NCBI GenBank assembly: GCA_937981555.1
Contig: CALJOK010000076.1
Span: forward strand, 1-64,000
DNA: 64,000 bases
Direction of reading: 5' to 3'
From: an uncultured Saprospiraceae bacterium
GTDB taxonomy: Bacteria > Bacteroidota > Bacteroidia > Chitinophagales > Saprospiraceae
In this document: positions 52,668 through 60,983 of the stretch, piece after piece
Layout of the letters: every line of letters begins with the position of its first letter
How positions within the stretch are numbered: the stretch's first letter is position 1
Notes under the pieces: model-generated
Databases searched by the model: none
Told to the model about the DNA's origin: nothing
Seen by the model: only the letters and a program-made list of their open reading frames with translations
Position numbers and translations under genes: made by a program

Positions 52668-53213
52668 TTATTTCGTTACTCGAATCCAATCTACTTCCAA
52701 GTGAAATTTCCCCTCTTGTTTCCCCGCGATTAAAAAACCAATTTGCTGTAAATCGTTCATATCTATTTTTCCATACTCAGCATAAATTCGACCTCGAAAA
52801 GTAGGTTGAAAATCATCAATCATCATTTCGATTTCCGTCCATTTATCTTTCTCCGTTTCAAAATCTAGCGAGTAGGCGATGCCATCAAAACGGCTAGAGT
52901 TTCTCATTCTAAACTTATAAGTTTTTCCATCTCCTTTGACGCGCAGTTGTACTTTTTTGAAATTCCCTTGAGCAAATTTTTGAGGAACAGTTCTTACCGA
53001 TGCAAATCCACCATTATTTTCCATTGATACATTTCCCGAAAAAATAAAAGTTTTATTCTTTTCATCCCAAGCAGTTTTACTTTCCGAAAGTCCACCCATC
53101 ACACCATCGTTGACGATGCGCCACGAGTCGATTTCGTTTGCTTTTTGAAATTCGAAAAGGGAAGAGTTAGTCATAATATTTAGTATAGTAAAAGTGATTA
53201 AGATATTTATCAT
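52668..53213 (-). CDS. CIA30 (NDUFAF1-like) family protein
   Basis: The 181-residue protein is a CIA30 domain from residue about 18: LFEFQKANEIDSWRIVNDGVMGG, then SVRT, RVKGDGKTYKFRMRN and a C-terminal LEVDWIRV. In mitochondria CIA30 assembles complex I; the bacterial versions are of unknown role, sometimes secreted and carbohydrate-binding-like. The start is ambiguous: ATG at 53213 (MINILITFTILNIM, hydrophobic) or 53174 (MTNSSLFEFQ). The gene ends at base 52668, with no gap to the convergent operon. Confidence 0.85.
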   Translation of the reverse strand: MINILITFTILNIMTNSSLFEFQKANEIDSWRIVNDGVMGGLSESKTAWDEKNKTFIFSGNVSMENNGGFASVRTVPQKFAQGNFKKVQLRVKGDGKTYKFRMRNSSRFDGIAYSLDFETEKDKWTEIEMMIDDFQPTFRGRIYAEYGKIDMNDLQQIGFLIAGKQEGKFHLEVDWIRVTK

Positions 53214-53284
53214 AACGGTAAAACAGAAAAGGTTCTAATATGTTTTATGGAATTGGAAAACTTTTTATCTTTAGAAAAAAAGCT

Positions 53285-55057
53285 ATGAAACGATTCTCTC
53301 TACTTACTTTCCTTCTATTTTTGTTATTGAACATTTCTTCTTTTGCACAAGATTTTAATTGGAATTTTTATCAAGAAACTTATAATAAAGCAACTACTGC
53401 TTTTCCTTTAGGAAATGAGAAATGGCTAGTAGGCATACAAGCATTATCAAATAGTTATAGTGGGCCTAAAATCGCAGTAATTCACTTGGTCGATTCAACT
53501 GGCTCAATTTGGAGTGATACGAATGAGAATAGAATACCAGAAAGGAGCCGTGTTGAGAGTTTTCTAAGATTGGGAGATAAAATTTTTGTGTTAATTAGGA
53601 AGAATAGTAATAGTTATATCTTAAGTTATTTGTTGAAAGAAGACTCAATGGAATTTTTAGACATGATTGAGTTTGAGTATCGAATTCTAATCGATAAAAT
53701 TGAATTTCTTCCAAATGGAAAATTAATAGGGATTGGTTCAGATGTAAGGACTCTTTTTTCTTATGGTTATTGGACGGTAATTTCACAGGATCTTATTCAA
53801 GAATATGAGGACTTTTCTTACCTAGGGAGATTAAATGGTTTAATAGTATTGGAAGATTCTACCTTTCTTCTAGGTGGTGGATTTGAAGATACGATTGATT
53901 ATGGAATGAAAAAATTTGATTTAAACTATAATCAATTAGAGAGTTTTTTACCAAACATTTTTCCTTATAGAATATTACAAACAGACAATAAGGATATATT
54001 TATTTCGATCTACAGACAAATAAAAAAACTGAATAGTTCTTTTGAAATAGATACAACTGTTTTTTTATCGAATTTTGAAATACTGATAGATGTTAAACAG
54101 GATGGGAATAGATTGTATGCTTATGGAATAGATTATAATAATGTCAGAAAAATAATGGAATTTGACAATAACCTATCATTGGTTGATAGTCACCTGATAG
54201 ATCTATCTAATTTTTCGCCAGATGGAATAGACATTCAAAATGATACATTTATTATAGTGGGTGATCATACATTAAACATACCAGATCAAGGTGTTCCATA
54301 TTCATACCCAAAAATTACTGCAAGTTTTTATTCCTATTCGAAAGATGAAACACCCAGTTTTAGTAATAATAATTTACAAGTAGAAAATGTTCGAGTCCAT
54401 AAATTTGGTCGAGTTAAGGATTGCACTCCTCATTATAATAAGTATAATTTATTGATGAAGATAGTGGAAGTTTATGTGGTGAATAAAGGAGATGTTCCCA
54501 TTGAAGAATTCAATCTTTTTATCAGAGCTGCCAGTCTTCAAAATTGTAGCGATTATACTCCTGAAGGAATACCTTATGATCAGGAGAAAAAAATTTCAGG
54601 GGTTAGTTTGATGCCTGGAGATTCCATGAAAGTACTTTTTCAGGATATGAAATTTCCTCAATTTATGATAGATTCGGCGACGGTTAATCTTTGCGTTTGG
54701 ACAAATGCAGTTAATCAAAGAATTGATATTGATATGAGTGATAATATAATTTGTGGTGAATTTGAGTTAGTTCAAAACGAATATGTTGAAGCGCCAATTA
54801 TTTCTCCAGAAGAAAACGAACTTTTAATTTACCCAAATCCCTCAAGTGATCGTATCGCAGTATCATTAAAAACACCTCCTTTTGAATCTACGATAATTGA
54901 GTTTTTTGATATGATTGGGCGAAGAATGCAATATAATTTTATTGCTCCACGTGCGACCTTTAAAGAAATTGATATATCGAATTTGCCTAAGGGAGTTTAT
55001 TTTGTTCGAGTAAAAAATGATTTGACTGAAGAAACGGTTCGGTTTTTTAAAGATTGA
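53285..55057 (+). CDS. Secreted protein with T9SS sorting domain
   Basis: The ATG at 53285 (MKRFSLLTFLLFLLLNISSFAQ) gives a good signal peptide; an upstream in-frame ATG adds a poor 15-residue extension. The 590-residue mature protein has propeller-like repeats (about 60-370), an Ig/CARDB-like domain (about 385-490, YNLLMKIVEVYVVNKGDVPIEEF) and a C-terminal T9SS type A sorting domain (about 515-590, LIYPNPSSDRIAVSLKT and GVYFVRVKND). No enzymatic motif is visible. Extracellular or surface cargo; function unknown. Confidence 0.8.
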   Translation: MKRFSLLTFLLFLLLNISSFAQDFNWNFYQETYNKATTAFPLGNEKWLVGIQALSNSYSGPKIAVIHLVDSTGSIWSDTNENRIPERSRVESFLRLGDKIFVLIRKNSNSYILSYLLKEDSMEFLDMIEFEYRILIDKIEFLPNGKLIGIGSDVRTLFSYGYWTVISQDLIQEYEDFSYLGRLNGLIVLEDSTFLLGGGFEDTIDYGMKKFDLNYNQLESFLPNIFPYRILQTDNKDIFISIYRQIKKLNSSFEIDTTVFLSNFEILIDVKQDGNRLYAYGIDYNNVRKIMEFDNNLSLVDSHLIDLSNFSPDGIDIQNDTFIIVGDHTLNIPDQGVPYSYPKITASFYSYSKDETPSFSNNNLQVENVRVHKFGRVKDCTPHYNKYNLLMKIVEVYVVNKGDVPIEEFNLFIRAASLQNCSDYTPEGIPYDQEKKISGVSLMPGDSMKVLFQDMKFPQFMIDSATVNLCVWTNAVNQRIDIDMSDNIICGEFELVQNEYVEAPIISPEENELLIYPNPSSDRIAVSLKTPPFESTIIEFFDMIGRRMQYNFIAPRATFKEIDISNLPKGVYFVRVKNDLTEETVRFFKD

Positions 55058-55180
55058 AAAATGATCATAAGAACCAATAAGATTGGTTAACCTTTTTACT
55101 GTTTTTTGCTTATCAATAATGACGTTGTAAATTTAAATTCACAAAATTCCTTCAACCTTTTTTTAAAAAAAAATTAAAAC

Positions 55181-57652
55181 ATGAGAAATAATCTACTCTT
55201 TTATCTCTCGCTTATCTTTTTTATTTTTTCTAATAATATCGATGCTCAAGTAGTTTGCAATGATGTCAACAACGATAACATTTGCGATTTTAGTGATTTT
55301 ATCCATGTCGATCAATTTGGGTATTTGGAGAATGCAGAGAAAGTCGCGGTGATTAGCAATCCTCAAGTTGGGTTTAATGCAGGGCAAAATTTTACTCCTT
55401 CTACTACGTTACAACTTATCGATGCATCGGATGATATAGTTGTTTTTACAGGAGCTTCCACTGCATGGAATAGTGGTGCGACACATACTCAATCAGGTGA
55501 TCAAGGATGGTGGTTTAATTTTTCGAGTGTGACAGCTTTGGGAGAATATTTTATTTATGATCCCATTCAAGAAGTGCGTTCGCCTACGTTTAAAATTAAT
55601 GATAATGTCTATGGTGATGTTTTAAAAGCTGCTGTAAAGATGTTTTATTATAATCGTTGCAATGCTACAAAAGTTGCTCCTTACGCTGGAGCAAATTGGA
55701 CAGATGGAATGAATTTTATGAATAATTTGCAAGATGGAAATTGTCGATATGTAGGCGATCAAGGGAATGCAAATTTGGAAAAAGATTTATCGGGAGGTTG
55801 GTTTGATGCAGGTGATTACAATAAATATGTTACGTTTACTTTTTCTGTTGTTCATGATTTACTTTGGGCATACCAAGAGAATCCAACTATTTTTGGTGAT
55901 GATTGGGGCATTCCTGAAAGTGGAAATGGGATTCCAGATATTTTAGATGAGGTGAAGTGGGAGTTAGATTGGTTATTAAAAATGACCAATCCCGATGGTT
56001 CCGTTCATATCAAAATGGGAAGTATTAGTTACAACGATAATGTTGCTGCACCACCAAGTGCGAATACTGATCCTCGTTATTATGGCCCAACTTGTACGTC
56101 TGCTTCTATTTCTAATGCCGGAGTTTTTGCGCATGCTGCCAAAGTGTTTTCTGTTTTTTCTACTACGAGTACATTTGCTACTACTTTGGAAAATGAGGCA
56201 ATTAGTACCTGGGATTACGCTTTACCTTTTCTGAATAATAATACTTTGGAAATCAATTGTGACGATGGAACGATCACCGCAGGAGATGCAGATTGGTCGG
56301 CGGCGGAACAAAAAGAAAATGCAGTTGCAGCAGCAGCATATCTTTTCGATTTGACCAATGATGATTCGTACAGTCAATATCTAATCACCAATATTAATGA
56401 TACAGAACCGATGGCAAATGATTATTGGGGAGGTTCCAAGATTCCCATTCATGATGCGCTTTTGAATTATATGAATAATCCCAATGCTAACCCTGCAACG
56501 GTAAGTTCAATCATAACTTCCTTTGCCATGGCTGCCAATAATAATTGGGAAGACTATCACGGATTTAGCTCTGCTGATTTGTATCGTTCCTTTATGCCAG
56601 ACTATTCTTACCATTGGGGAAGTAATCGCCCAAAAGCAAATTATGGAATTTTGAATTTACAATTGTCTAAAAATAATCTGAATGTAAGCTCGGTTCCTAA
56701 CTATGAAAAAAAGACAGCGGAGCAATTGCACTACTTCCATGGAGTCAATCCAATGGGGTTAGTCTATCTTTCTAATATGTATGATTTTGGTGGAGATCGA
56801 TGTGTCAATGAAGTTTATCATACTTGGTTTTATGATGGAACAGATTGGGATAATGCACTTACTTCACTCTATGGTCCTGCTCCAGGATTTGTACCAGGCG
56901 GTGCGAATAAAGATTTTACTGTGACGACTATTACACCTCCTTATGGACAACCTATCCAGAAATCTTATTTAGAATTTAACTCTGGATTTCCAACCAATTC
57001 TTGGGAAATTACTGAACCTGGAATTTACTATCAAGCTGCTTATATTCGACTGTTGACTAGTCAAACTTTGGAATTAAATACGACTCCATTGCCGGTTGAT
57101 TTAGTTTATTTTAATGCAGAAGTGACTGCTGAAAAAACAGTAAAACTAACGTGGAAATCAGCTACTGAAACCAATAATGATTTTTATGAAATACAAAGAA
57201 GTCAAGATGGAATTCAATTTGAGCACCTGGCAAAAGTAGATGGAAAAGGAACGACGACTTTAAGTTCTGTGTATACTGCGATTGATTCTACTCCCTTGGA
57301 GGGCGTTTCTTATTATCGAATTAAGCAAATTGATTTAGATGGGAAGACTTCTCTTTTTCCGATAAAGTCTGTGTTTTTTGAACGATCAATTTTTTCCATT
57401 TCGTTGCAACCCAATCCTGCGAAAGACCAATTAAATATTTTTATTGATTCTAAAATTAATGAAAAGGTGGAAATCGAACTTATTTCCATTGACGGGAATG
57501 TATTGTTACAAAAAAGAAACATTGTGATTGTAAAAGGGGTGAATTCAATTCCTGTTGTGATAAATGAATTGGCGAATGGAATTTATTTTGTCAAAATTAG
57601 AAATGTAAAAACGGGAGAAGTAACTGTTGAGAAATTGACAGTTGCGAAATAA
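55181..57652 (+). CDS. Glycoside hydrolase family 9 (endoglucanase-like) with T9SS sorting domain
   Basis: A signal peptide (1-22) precedes a CelD-type Ig-like domain (about 40-130) and a GH9 catalytic barrel (about 135-640). Catalytic residues fit: Asp209 and Asp212 in GGWFDAGDYNKY and the general acid Glu612 in SWEITEPGIYYQAAY. Other GH9 marks are DEVKWELDWLLKM, LHYFHGVNPMGLVYLSN and YHWGSNR. After it come an Fn3-like segment (about 640-745) and a T9SS type A sorting domain (about 755-823, QPNPAKDQLNIF). It should be secreted and cleave beta-1,4 linkages of cellulose or related glycans. No other glycan genes are adjacent. Confidence 0.92.
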   Translation: MRNNLLFYLSLIFFIFSNNIDAQVVCNDVNNDNICDFSDFIHVDQFGYLENAEKVAVISNPQVGFNAGQNFTPSTTLQLIDASDDIVVFTGASTAWNSGATHTQSGDQGWWFNFSSVTALGEYFIYDPIQEVRSPTFKINDNVYGDVLKAAVKMFYYNRCNATKVAPYAGANWTDGMNFMNNLQDGNCRYVGDQGNANLEKDLSGGWFDAGDYNKYVTFTFSVVHDLLWAYQENPTIFGDDWGIPESGNGIPDILDEVKWELDWLLKMTNPDGSVHIKMGSISYNDNVAAPPSANTDPRYYGPTCTSASISNAGVFAHAAKVFSVFSTTSTFATTLENEAISTWDYALPFLNNNTLEINCDDGTITAGDADWSAAEQKENAVAAAAYLFDLTNDDSYSQYLITNINDTEPMANDYWGGSKIPIHDALLNYMNNPNANPATVSSIITSFAMAANNNWEDYHGFSSADLYRSFMPDYSYHWGSNRPKANYGILNLQLSKNNLNVSSVPNYEKKTAEQLHYFHGVNPMGLVYLSNMYDFGGDRCVNEVYHTWFYDGTDWDNALTSLYGPAPGFVPGGANKDFTVTTITPPYGQPIQKSYLEFNSGFPTNSWEITEPGIYYQAAYIRLLTSQTLELNTTPLPVDLVYFNAEVTAEKTVKLTWKSATETNNDFYEIQRSQDGIQFEHLAKVDGKGTTTLSSVYTAIDSTPLEGVSYYRIKQIDLDGKTSLFPIKSVFFERSIFSISLQPNPAKDQLNIFIDSKINEKVEIELISIDGNVLLQKRNIVIVKGVNSIPVVINELANGIYFVKIRNVKTGEVTVEKLTVAK

Positions 57653-57689
57653 GAAAAATCTCCACCTTAATTTAGGATGAATAAAGATT

Positions 57690-57736
57690 AGGCAAAAATT
57701 AAAGATGTATAACTCTTTAATTTTTGCCTTTTTTTG
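57690..57736 (+). terminator. Rho-independent terminator
   Basis: A perfect 15-bp stem aggcaaaaattaaag/ctttaatttttgcct (57690-57729), followed by T. Confidence 0.85.
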
Positions 57737-57837
57737 TAGAAAAAATAAAAACAAAAATTGTCCGCTAAGAGAACCTTATCTATTATAAATAATAATACTT
57801 TTGCGGATATTTTTTTAACATAAAAAAATCAATCAAA

Positions 57838-58950
57838 ATGAAATTGAAGTACATAATCCTAATTATTAGTTTAGCATTTTTAGGAATGCCAAATGTAAAC
57901 GCACAAGATGCGAAAGAATTAAAATTTACAGAGATGGACAAAAGTCCAATGGATGCAGCACATTACCCTAGAAGAGCTGCTTTCAAAAATTACTTGGATG
58001 CAGATGATCCAGATCGAAGTTTGAAAATAAAAGTATTGTATTGTCGACCAAGCAAAAAAGACAGAGATGTTTTTGGTGGATTAGAAAAATGGGGAATAGA
58101 TTGGAGACTGGGAGCAAATGAAGCAACAGAAGTTACGTTTTACCAAGCGGTAGAAATAGGTGGAACACACCTTGATGCAGGAACTTACACGATGTTCGCA
58201 CAAATTTATCCTTCTCATTGGTTGTTGAAAATTTCTTCGGAAAGGTTCATCGCAGGTGTTTCAGATCGAGACATTACTAAAGATGTAGTTTCTGTAAGTA
58301 TTCCAACAGCTCAAGTACCAAATGTACGAGAAGAGTTTACTATTGGTTTCCAAAAAGTAGATGATGGAAATGTAAATATGGTTTTTGAATGGGACAGAAC
58401 TAGAGCAATGTTACCAATCAATTTGAATGCAGTTAGCTTAGCTGGACCTGACAAAAGTCCAATGGATTTGGTACAGTATCCAAACAGTTCAAGATTCCGT
58501 AATTTCCAGAAGCCAGAAGATTTAGATAAAGCAGTAGCTAAAGTAAGAGTGGTGTATAGTCGCCCACAGATGAAGGGTCGAAAAATATTCGGAGAGATGT
58601 TGAAGTATGGTGACATGTGGAGAGTAGGTGCAAATGAAACAACTGAAATTACTTTTTTCGAAGATGTAACGATTAACGGAACAAAAGTGAAAAAAGGAAA
58701 ATATGGTTTGTTTGCAAAATTAATTAGTGCTGACGAATGGGAATTTATCATTCATACTAATTTGCCTTCTTGGGGAAATCCTAACCACGATGAAAAAACA
58801 AATGTTGTAACGATGAAAGCAAAAACAGCGAAAACTCCAAAAACATTGGAGGCGCTTTCTATGCTATTGGTAGAGAATGGAACGAACCAAGTTGACTTAG
58901 TTGTTGGCTGGGAAAATACGATGGCGAGATTACCGATTATGTTGAAATAA
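57838..58950 (+). CDS. DUF2911 domain-containing secreted protein (two domains)
   Basis: The 370-residue protein has a signal peptide (1-22) and two tandem DUF2911 domains (about 35-190 and 205-370), each opening SPMD(A/L)..YP and holding GANE(A/T)TE(V/I)TF and a PxWG-type strand (DKSPMDAAHYPRRAAF, then GPDKSPMDLVQYPNSSRF). The family is small and common in Bacteroidota, with unknown function; periplasmic or secreted. The gene has a candidate -7 box TACTTTTG at 57796-57803 and its own terminator. Confidence 0.88.
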   Translation: MKLKYIILIISLAFLGMPNVNAQDAKELKFTEMDKSPMDAAHYPRRAAFKNYLDADDPDRSLKIKVLYCRPSKKDRDVFGGLEKWGIDWRLGANEATEVTFYQAVEIGGTHLDAGTYTMFAQIYPSHWLLKISSERFIAGVSDRDITKDVVSVSIPTAQVPNVREEFTIGFQKVDDGNVNMVFEWDRTRAMLPINLNAVSLAGPDKSPMDLVQYPNSSRFRNFQKPEDLDKAVAKVRVVYSRPQMKGRKIFGEMLKYGDMWRVGANETTEITFFEDVTINGTKVKKGKYGLFAKLISADEWEFIIHTNLPSWGNPNHDEKTNVVTMKAKTAKTPKTLEALSMLLVENGTNQVDLVVGWENTMARLPIMLK

Positions 58951-58972
58951 GTATTTGTAAATACATTGTTAT

Positions 58973-59019
58973 AAAAAATGCGTTGCTCCAATTTTGAAGC
59001 AACGCATTTTTTTTTATCC
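58973..59019 (+). terminator. Rho-independent terminator
   Basis: Stem aaaaatgcgttgct/agcaacgcattttt (58974-59011) followed by T9. Confidence 0.85.
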
Positions 59020-59050
59020 ATAGAAAAGACTTAATTTACTCCTATTATGT

Positions 59051-59172
59051 GATGGAACGCTGATGCTACAGATCGAGCGAATGTAAGCGGATTCGATAAG
59101 AGAGGTGCTACGATTTTTTTCATTATATTGTAATCGTCAAATCCGCTCGATCCGCGGCATCCGCGTTCCATC
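59051..59172. repeat. Palindromic dispersed repeat, copy 2
   Basis: The left arm gatggaacgctgatgctaca to ...gcggattcga (59051-59098) and right arm taatcgtcaaatccgctcga to ...gttccatc (59131-59172) are reverse complements with moderate divergence, enclosing a 32-base centre. The right arm matches 55-108 of the window. It lies between a terminator and the start of the two-helix membrane gene. Confidence 0.75.
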
Positions 59173-59192
59173 AAAACAAAACCAACAAAAAA

Positions 59193-59894
59193 ATGGAAAT
59201 TAATAACACCCTTCAATTCGAAAAAATTGAAAAAACGATCAAACGCCTATCTATCAGAATCAAAGAACGATTCCCTAATTCTGGTTTAGGAAAAACTTGT
59301 GATGACTTTCACCTCTTCACTTCCGAAAGCAAAAAACACATTAACTGGATAAGCAAACCGATGTTTTTAATTCGAGGGATTACTTATTTTGTCATTGGTG
59401 TAATTTCCTTTTCACTCATATATGGACTCACTCTGACCAATCTAAAAGTTAAAAATTCTTTTACTGATTTGATAACTTTAGCAGAAGCATCATTGAATAA
59501 TATTGTCTTGTTAGGTGCAGCATTCTTTTTTATTTTTACTTTGGAAAACCGCTTAAAAAGAGTACGAGCGATCAAATATCTAAATGAAATAAAAGGTTTC
59601 GCGCATGTTGTTGATATGTACCAATTAACTAAAAATCCACAATTGTTAGGAAGAGAAAAGAAAAACACGGAGCATTCTCCTAAACGAGAATTGACCAAGT
59701 TTGAAATGCAGCGTTACTTAGATTATAGTTCAGAATTTTTGTCCTTGATAGGAAAAGTAGCAGCGTTGTATTCGCAACATTTACCTGACGAAGTGGTGAC
59801 GCAAACGTCAAGTGAAATTCAAAATCTATGCTCAGATACAAGTAATAAGATTTGGCAGAAGATGATAATTCTGAGTATGAGAAATAAAATTTAG
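59193..59894 (+). CDS. Uncharacterised two-helix membrane protein
   Basis: The 233-residue protein has a basic soluble N-terminus (1-60), two hydrophobic helices (about 62-85, GITYFVIGVISFSLIYGL, and about 108-122, NIVLLGAAFFFIFTL) and a helical cytosolic C-terminal part (about 125-233). I do not recognise the family. It is 36 bp upstream of a flotillin-like fragment on the same strand, with no terminator between, so they probably form one operon. Confidence 0.6.
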   Translation: MEINNTLQFEKIEKTIKRLSIRIKERFPNSGLGKTCDDFHLFTSESKKHINWISKPMFLIRGITYFVIGVISFSLIYGLTLTNLKVKNSFTDLITLAEASLNNIVLLGAAFFFIFTLENRLKRVRAIKYLNEIKGFAHVVDMYQLTKNPQLLGREKKNTEHSPKRELTKFEMQRYLDYSSEFLSLIGKVAALYSQHLPDEVVTQTSSEIQNLCSDTSNKIWQKMIILSMRNKI

Positions 59895-59930
59895 GAAGGT
59901 ATAACACTACATTTACAAAAAGTATAAAAC

Positions 59931-60218
59931 ATGAGTTCTGCATTAATTATAGTCATTTCCTTTGGAGTAATATTTTCCTTACAAATGTTATTTCTTCTTT
60001 CATGTTATAAAAAGTGCCCTCCGGATAAAGTATTAGTTATTTATGGGAAAGTTTCTCAGGATCCAAATAAAAGATATATAGTAAAGACATCGGGAGCAAT
60101 ATTCGTCTGGCCAAATATTCAAGCGTGTGATTTTTTAGATGCAAGTCCAAGAGATCTAAATATTAAAGGAAATGCTTTGTCAAAAAATAATCGTGAAGTT
60201 TTTTTCAATCAGATTTGA
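59931..60218 (+). CDS. SPFH/flotillin N-terminal fragment
   Basis: The 95-residue frame begins with a membrane segment (SALIIVISFGVIFSLQMLFLL), then KKCPPDKVLVIYGKV and an AIFVWPNIQACDFLDASPRDLNIKGNALSK block, which matches the start of flotillins (VLVVYGK..., FVWP...). It stops at TGA (60216-60218). A heptamer T TTT TTC (60200-60206) precedes the stop; moving one base back would continue in frame as REVFFQSDLIFKISKKEE and reach the next fragment. Alone it is a truncated SPFH protein. Confidence 0.6.
   Translation: MSSALIIVISFGVIFSLQMLFLLSCYKKCPPDKVLVIYGKVSQDPNKRYIVKTSGAIFVWPNIQACDFLDASPRDLNIKGNALSKNNREVFFNQI
60199..60206 (+). promoter_or_regulatory. Possible -1 slippery site
   Basis: Seven T residues (60199-60205) give codons gtt ttt ttc, so the heptamer T TTT TTC (60200-60206) fits the X XXY YYZ rule for -1 frameshifting in the reading frame of the SPFH fragment. 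The stop codon is only nine bases downstream. A homopolymer slip in transcription, or an ordinary mutation, would look the same. Confidence 0.4.
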
Positions 60219-60484
60219 TTTTTAAAATTTCTAAAAAAGAAGAAATTGCTATTCATGCTGCGGAGTTATTTTATAAAAAAACTAAATCCGAAATTAGCTC
60301 AATAGTTTTGCATAAAATAAATAATGAAATTAGAAATGAAATCGCAAATCATCCAAGTCTAGACTATCAAAAGAAAACTAATGAAATGCAAAATAGATTT
60401 GAAAAAGTAATTACAAGATCTTTGAATTCGATAGGAATGGAAATCGTAACATTCAAAGATTTAGAGTATAATTTGGTAAATTAA
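60215..60484 (+). CDS. SPFH/flotillin C-terminal fragment
   Basis: This frame has no ATG start; it begins only with a TTG and overlaps the upstream stop by four bases. The 89-residue text (KISKKEEIAIHAAELFYKKT, then RNEIANHPSLDYQKK, then RSLNSIGMEIVTFKD) reads like the second half of an SPFH (PHB) domain, with the typical pattern of a flotillin ending but lacking the long coiled coil. It is best explained as the continuation of 59931-60218 after a -1 shift, giving a 184-residue miniature flotillin. Confidence 0.55.
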   Translation: MIFKISKKEEIAIHAAELFYKKTKSEISSIVLHKINNEIRNEIANHPSLDYQKKTNEMQNRFEKVITRSLNSIGMEIVTFKDLEYNLVN

Positions 60485-60501
60485 AATTTTACTTACCTTT
60501 G
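60472..60501 (+). promoter_or_regulatory. Strong Bacteroidota promoter
   Basis: TTTG (60472-60475), an 18-base spacer, then TACCTTTG (60494-60501): a full match to TTTG/TAnnTTTG. It lies inside the 3' end of the flotillin-like frame and would start transcription near 60508, about 30 bases before the small gene. Confidence 0.7.
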
Positions 60502-60536
60502 GAGCATTATTTTAATTTTAAAAAAAAACAATTATT

Positions 60537-60638
60537 ATGGCAAAGTCAAAAGATTCGAAGAAGGCGGTAAAAAAAGAAGCGACCAAAACTTTGAAAGAAA
60601 AAAGAGCGGAGAAAAAAGCGAAGAAAAAGAATGCTTAG
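60537..60638 (+). CDS. 33-residue lysine-rich protein
   Basis: ATG at 60537 opens a 34-codon frame ending TAG (60636-60638). The sequence MAKSKDSKKAVKKEATKTLK, then EKRAEKKAKKKNA, has about 15 lysines among 33 residues and would be an extended or helical polycation, probably nucleic-acid-binding in the cytoplasm. A consensus promoter 36 bases upstream and a terminator 30 bases downstream make a compact, probably highly expressed unit. I have no family name for it, though short proteins of this kind are common in Bacteroidota. Confidence 0.7.
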   Translation: MAKSKDSKKAVKKEATKTLKEKRAEKKAKKKNA

Positions 60639-60667
60639 TGTTTTCGTTTCTAACATAGAAAATAAAC

Positions 60668-60703
60668 AGACCACTTGCGATGATTTTGCAAGTGGTCTTT
60701 TAT
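60668..60703. terminator. Terminator
   Basis: A perfect 11-bp stem agaccacttgc/gcaagtggtct (60668-60698), loop of nine bases, followed by TTT. Serves the lysine-rich gene and the convergent small membrane gene. Confidence 0.9.
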
Positions 60704-60704
60704 A

Positions 60705-60953
60705 TTAATTTTTCGATTTAAAGAATGTTCTTTTGACCAAAGCAACTAACGAAACCAATGCCCAAACACCTTCTAAAATAATAAACGGAATGGACTCAAT
60801 CATCACCGATGAAATGCACGCCAATATTGCCCCAAACAAATTAATCAAAATATAAGGATAACTATTTTGATCAATCATGTTGAATAAGTTTAAGAAGTAA
60901 GCTCCTAGAATTCCACTCACTCCAATCATGCCGATGATAGTTGCTGTATCCAT
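60705..60953 (-). CDS. CBU_0592-like small membrane protein
   Basis: The 82-residue protein has three hydrophobic segments (ATIIGMIGVSGILGAYFLNL, YPYILINLFGAILACISSVM, PFIILEGVWALVSLVALV) separated by short loops, fitting the CBU_0592-like family of uncharacterised inner-membrane proteins. It lies 30 bp downstream of HMG-CoA reductase on the same strand, so it is likely in the same operon. Confidence 0.8.
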   Translation of the reverse strand: MDTATIIGMIGVSGILGAYFLNLFNMIDQNSYPYILINLFGAILACISSVMIESIPFIILEGVWALVSLVALVKRTFFKSKN

Positions 60954-60983
60954 TTTTTTGTAAATATATTGTTATTTAAATGG

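Noticed and set aside
59031-59216. 61-residue minus-strand frame
   Set aside because: It overlaps the palindromic element and the start of the plus-strand membrane gene, and has no family resemblance.
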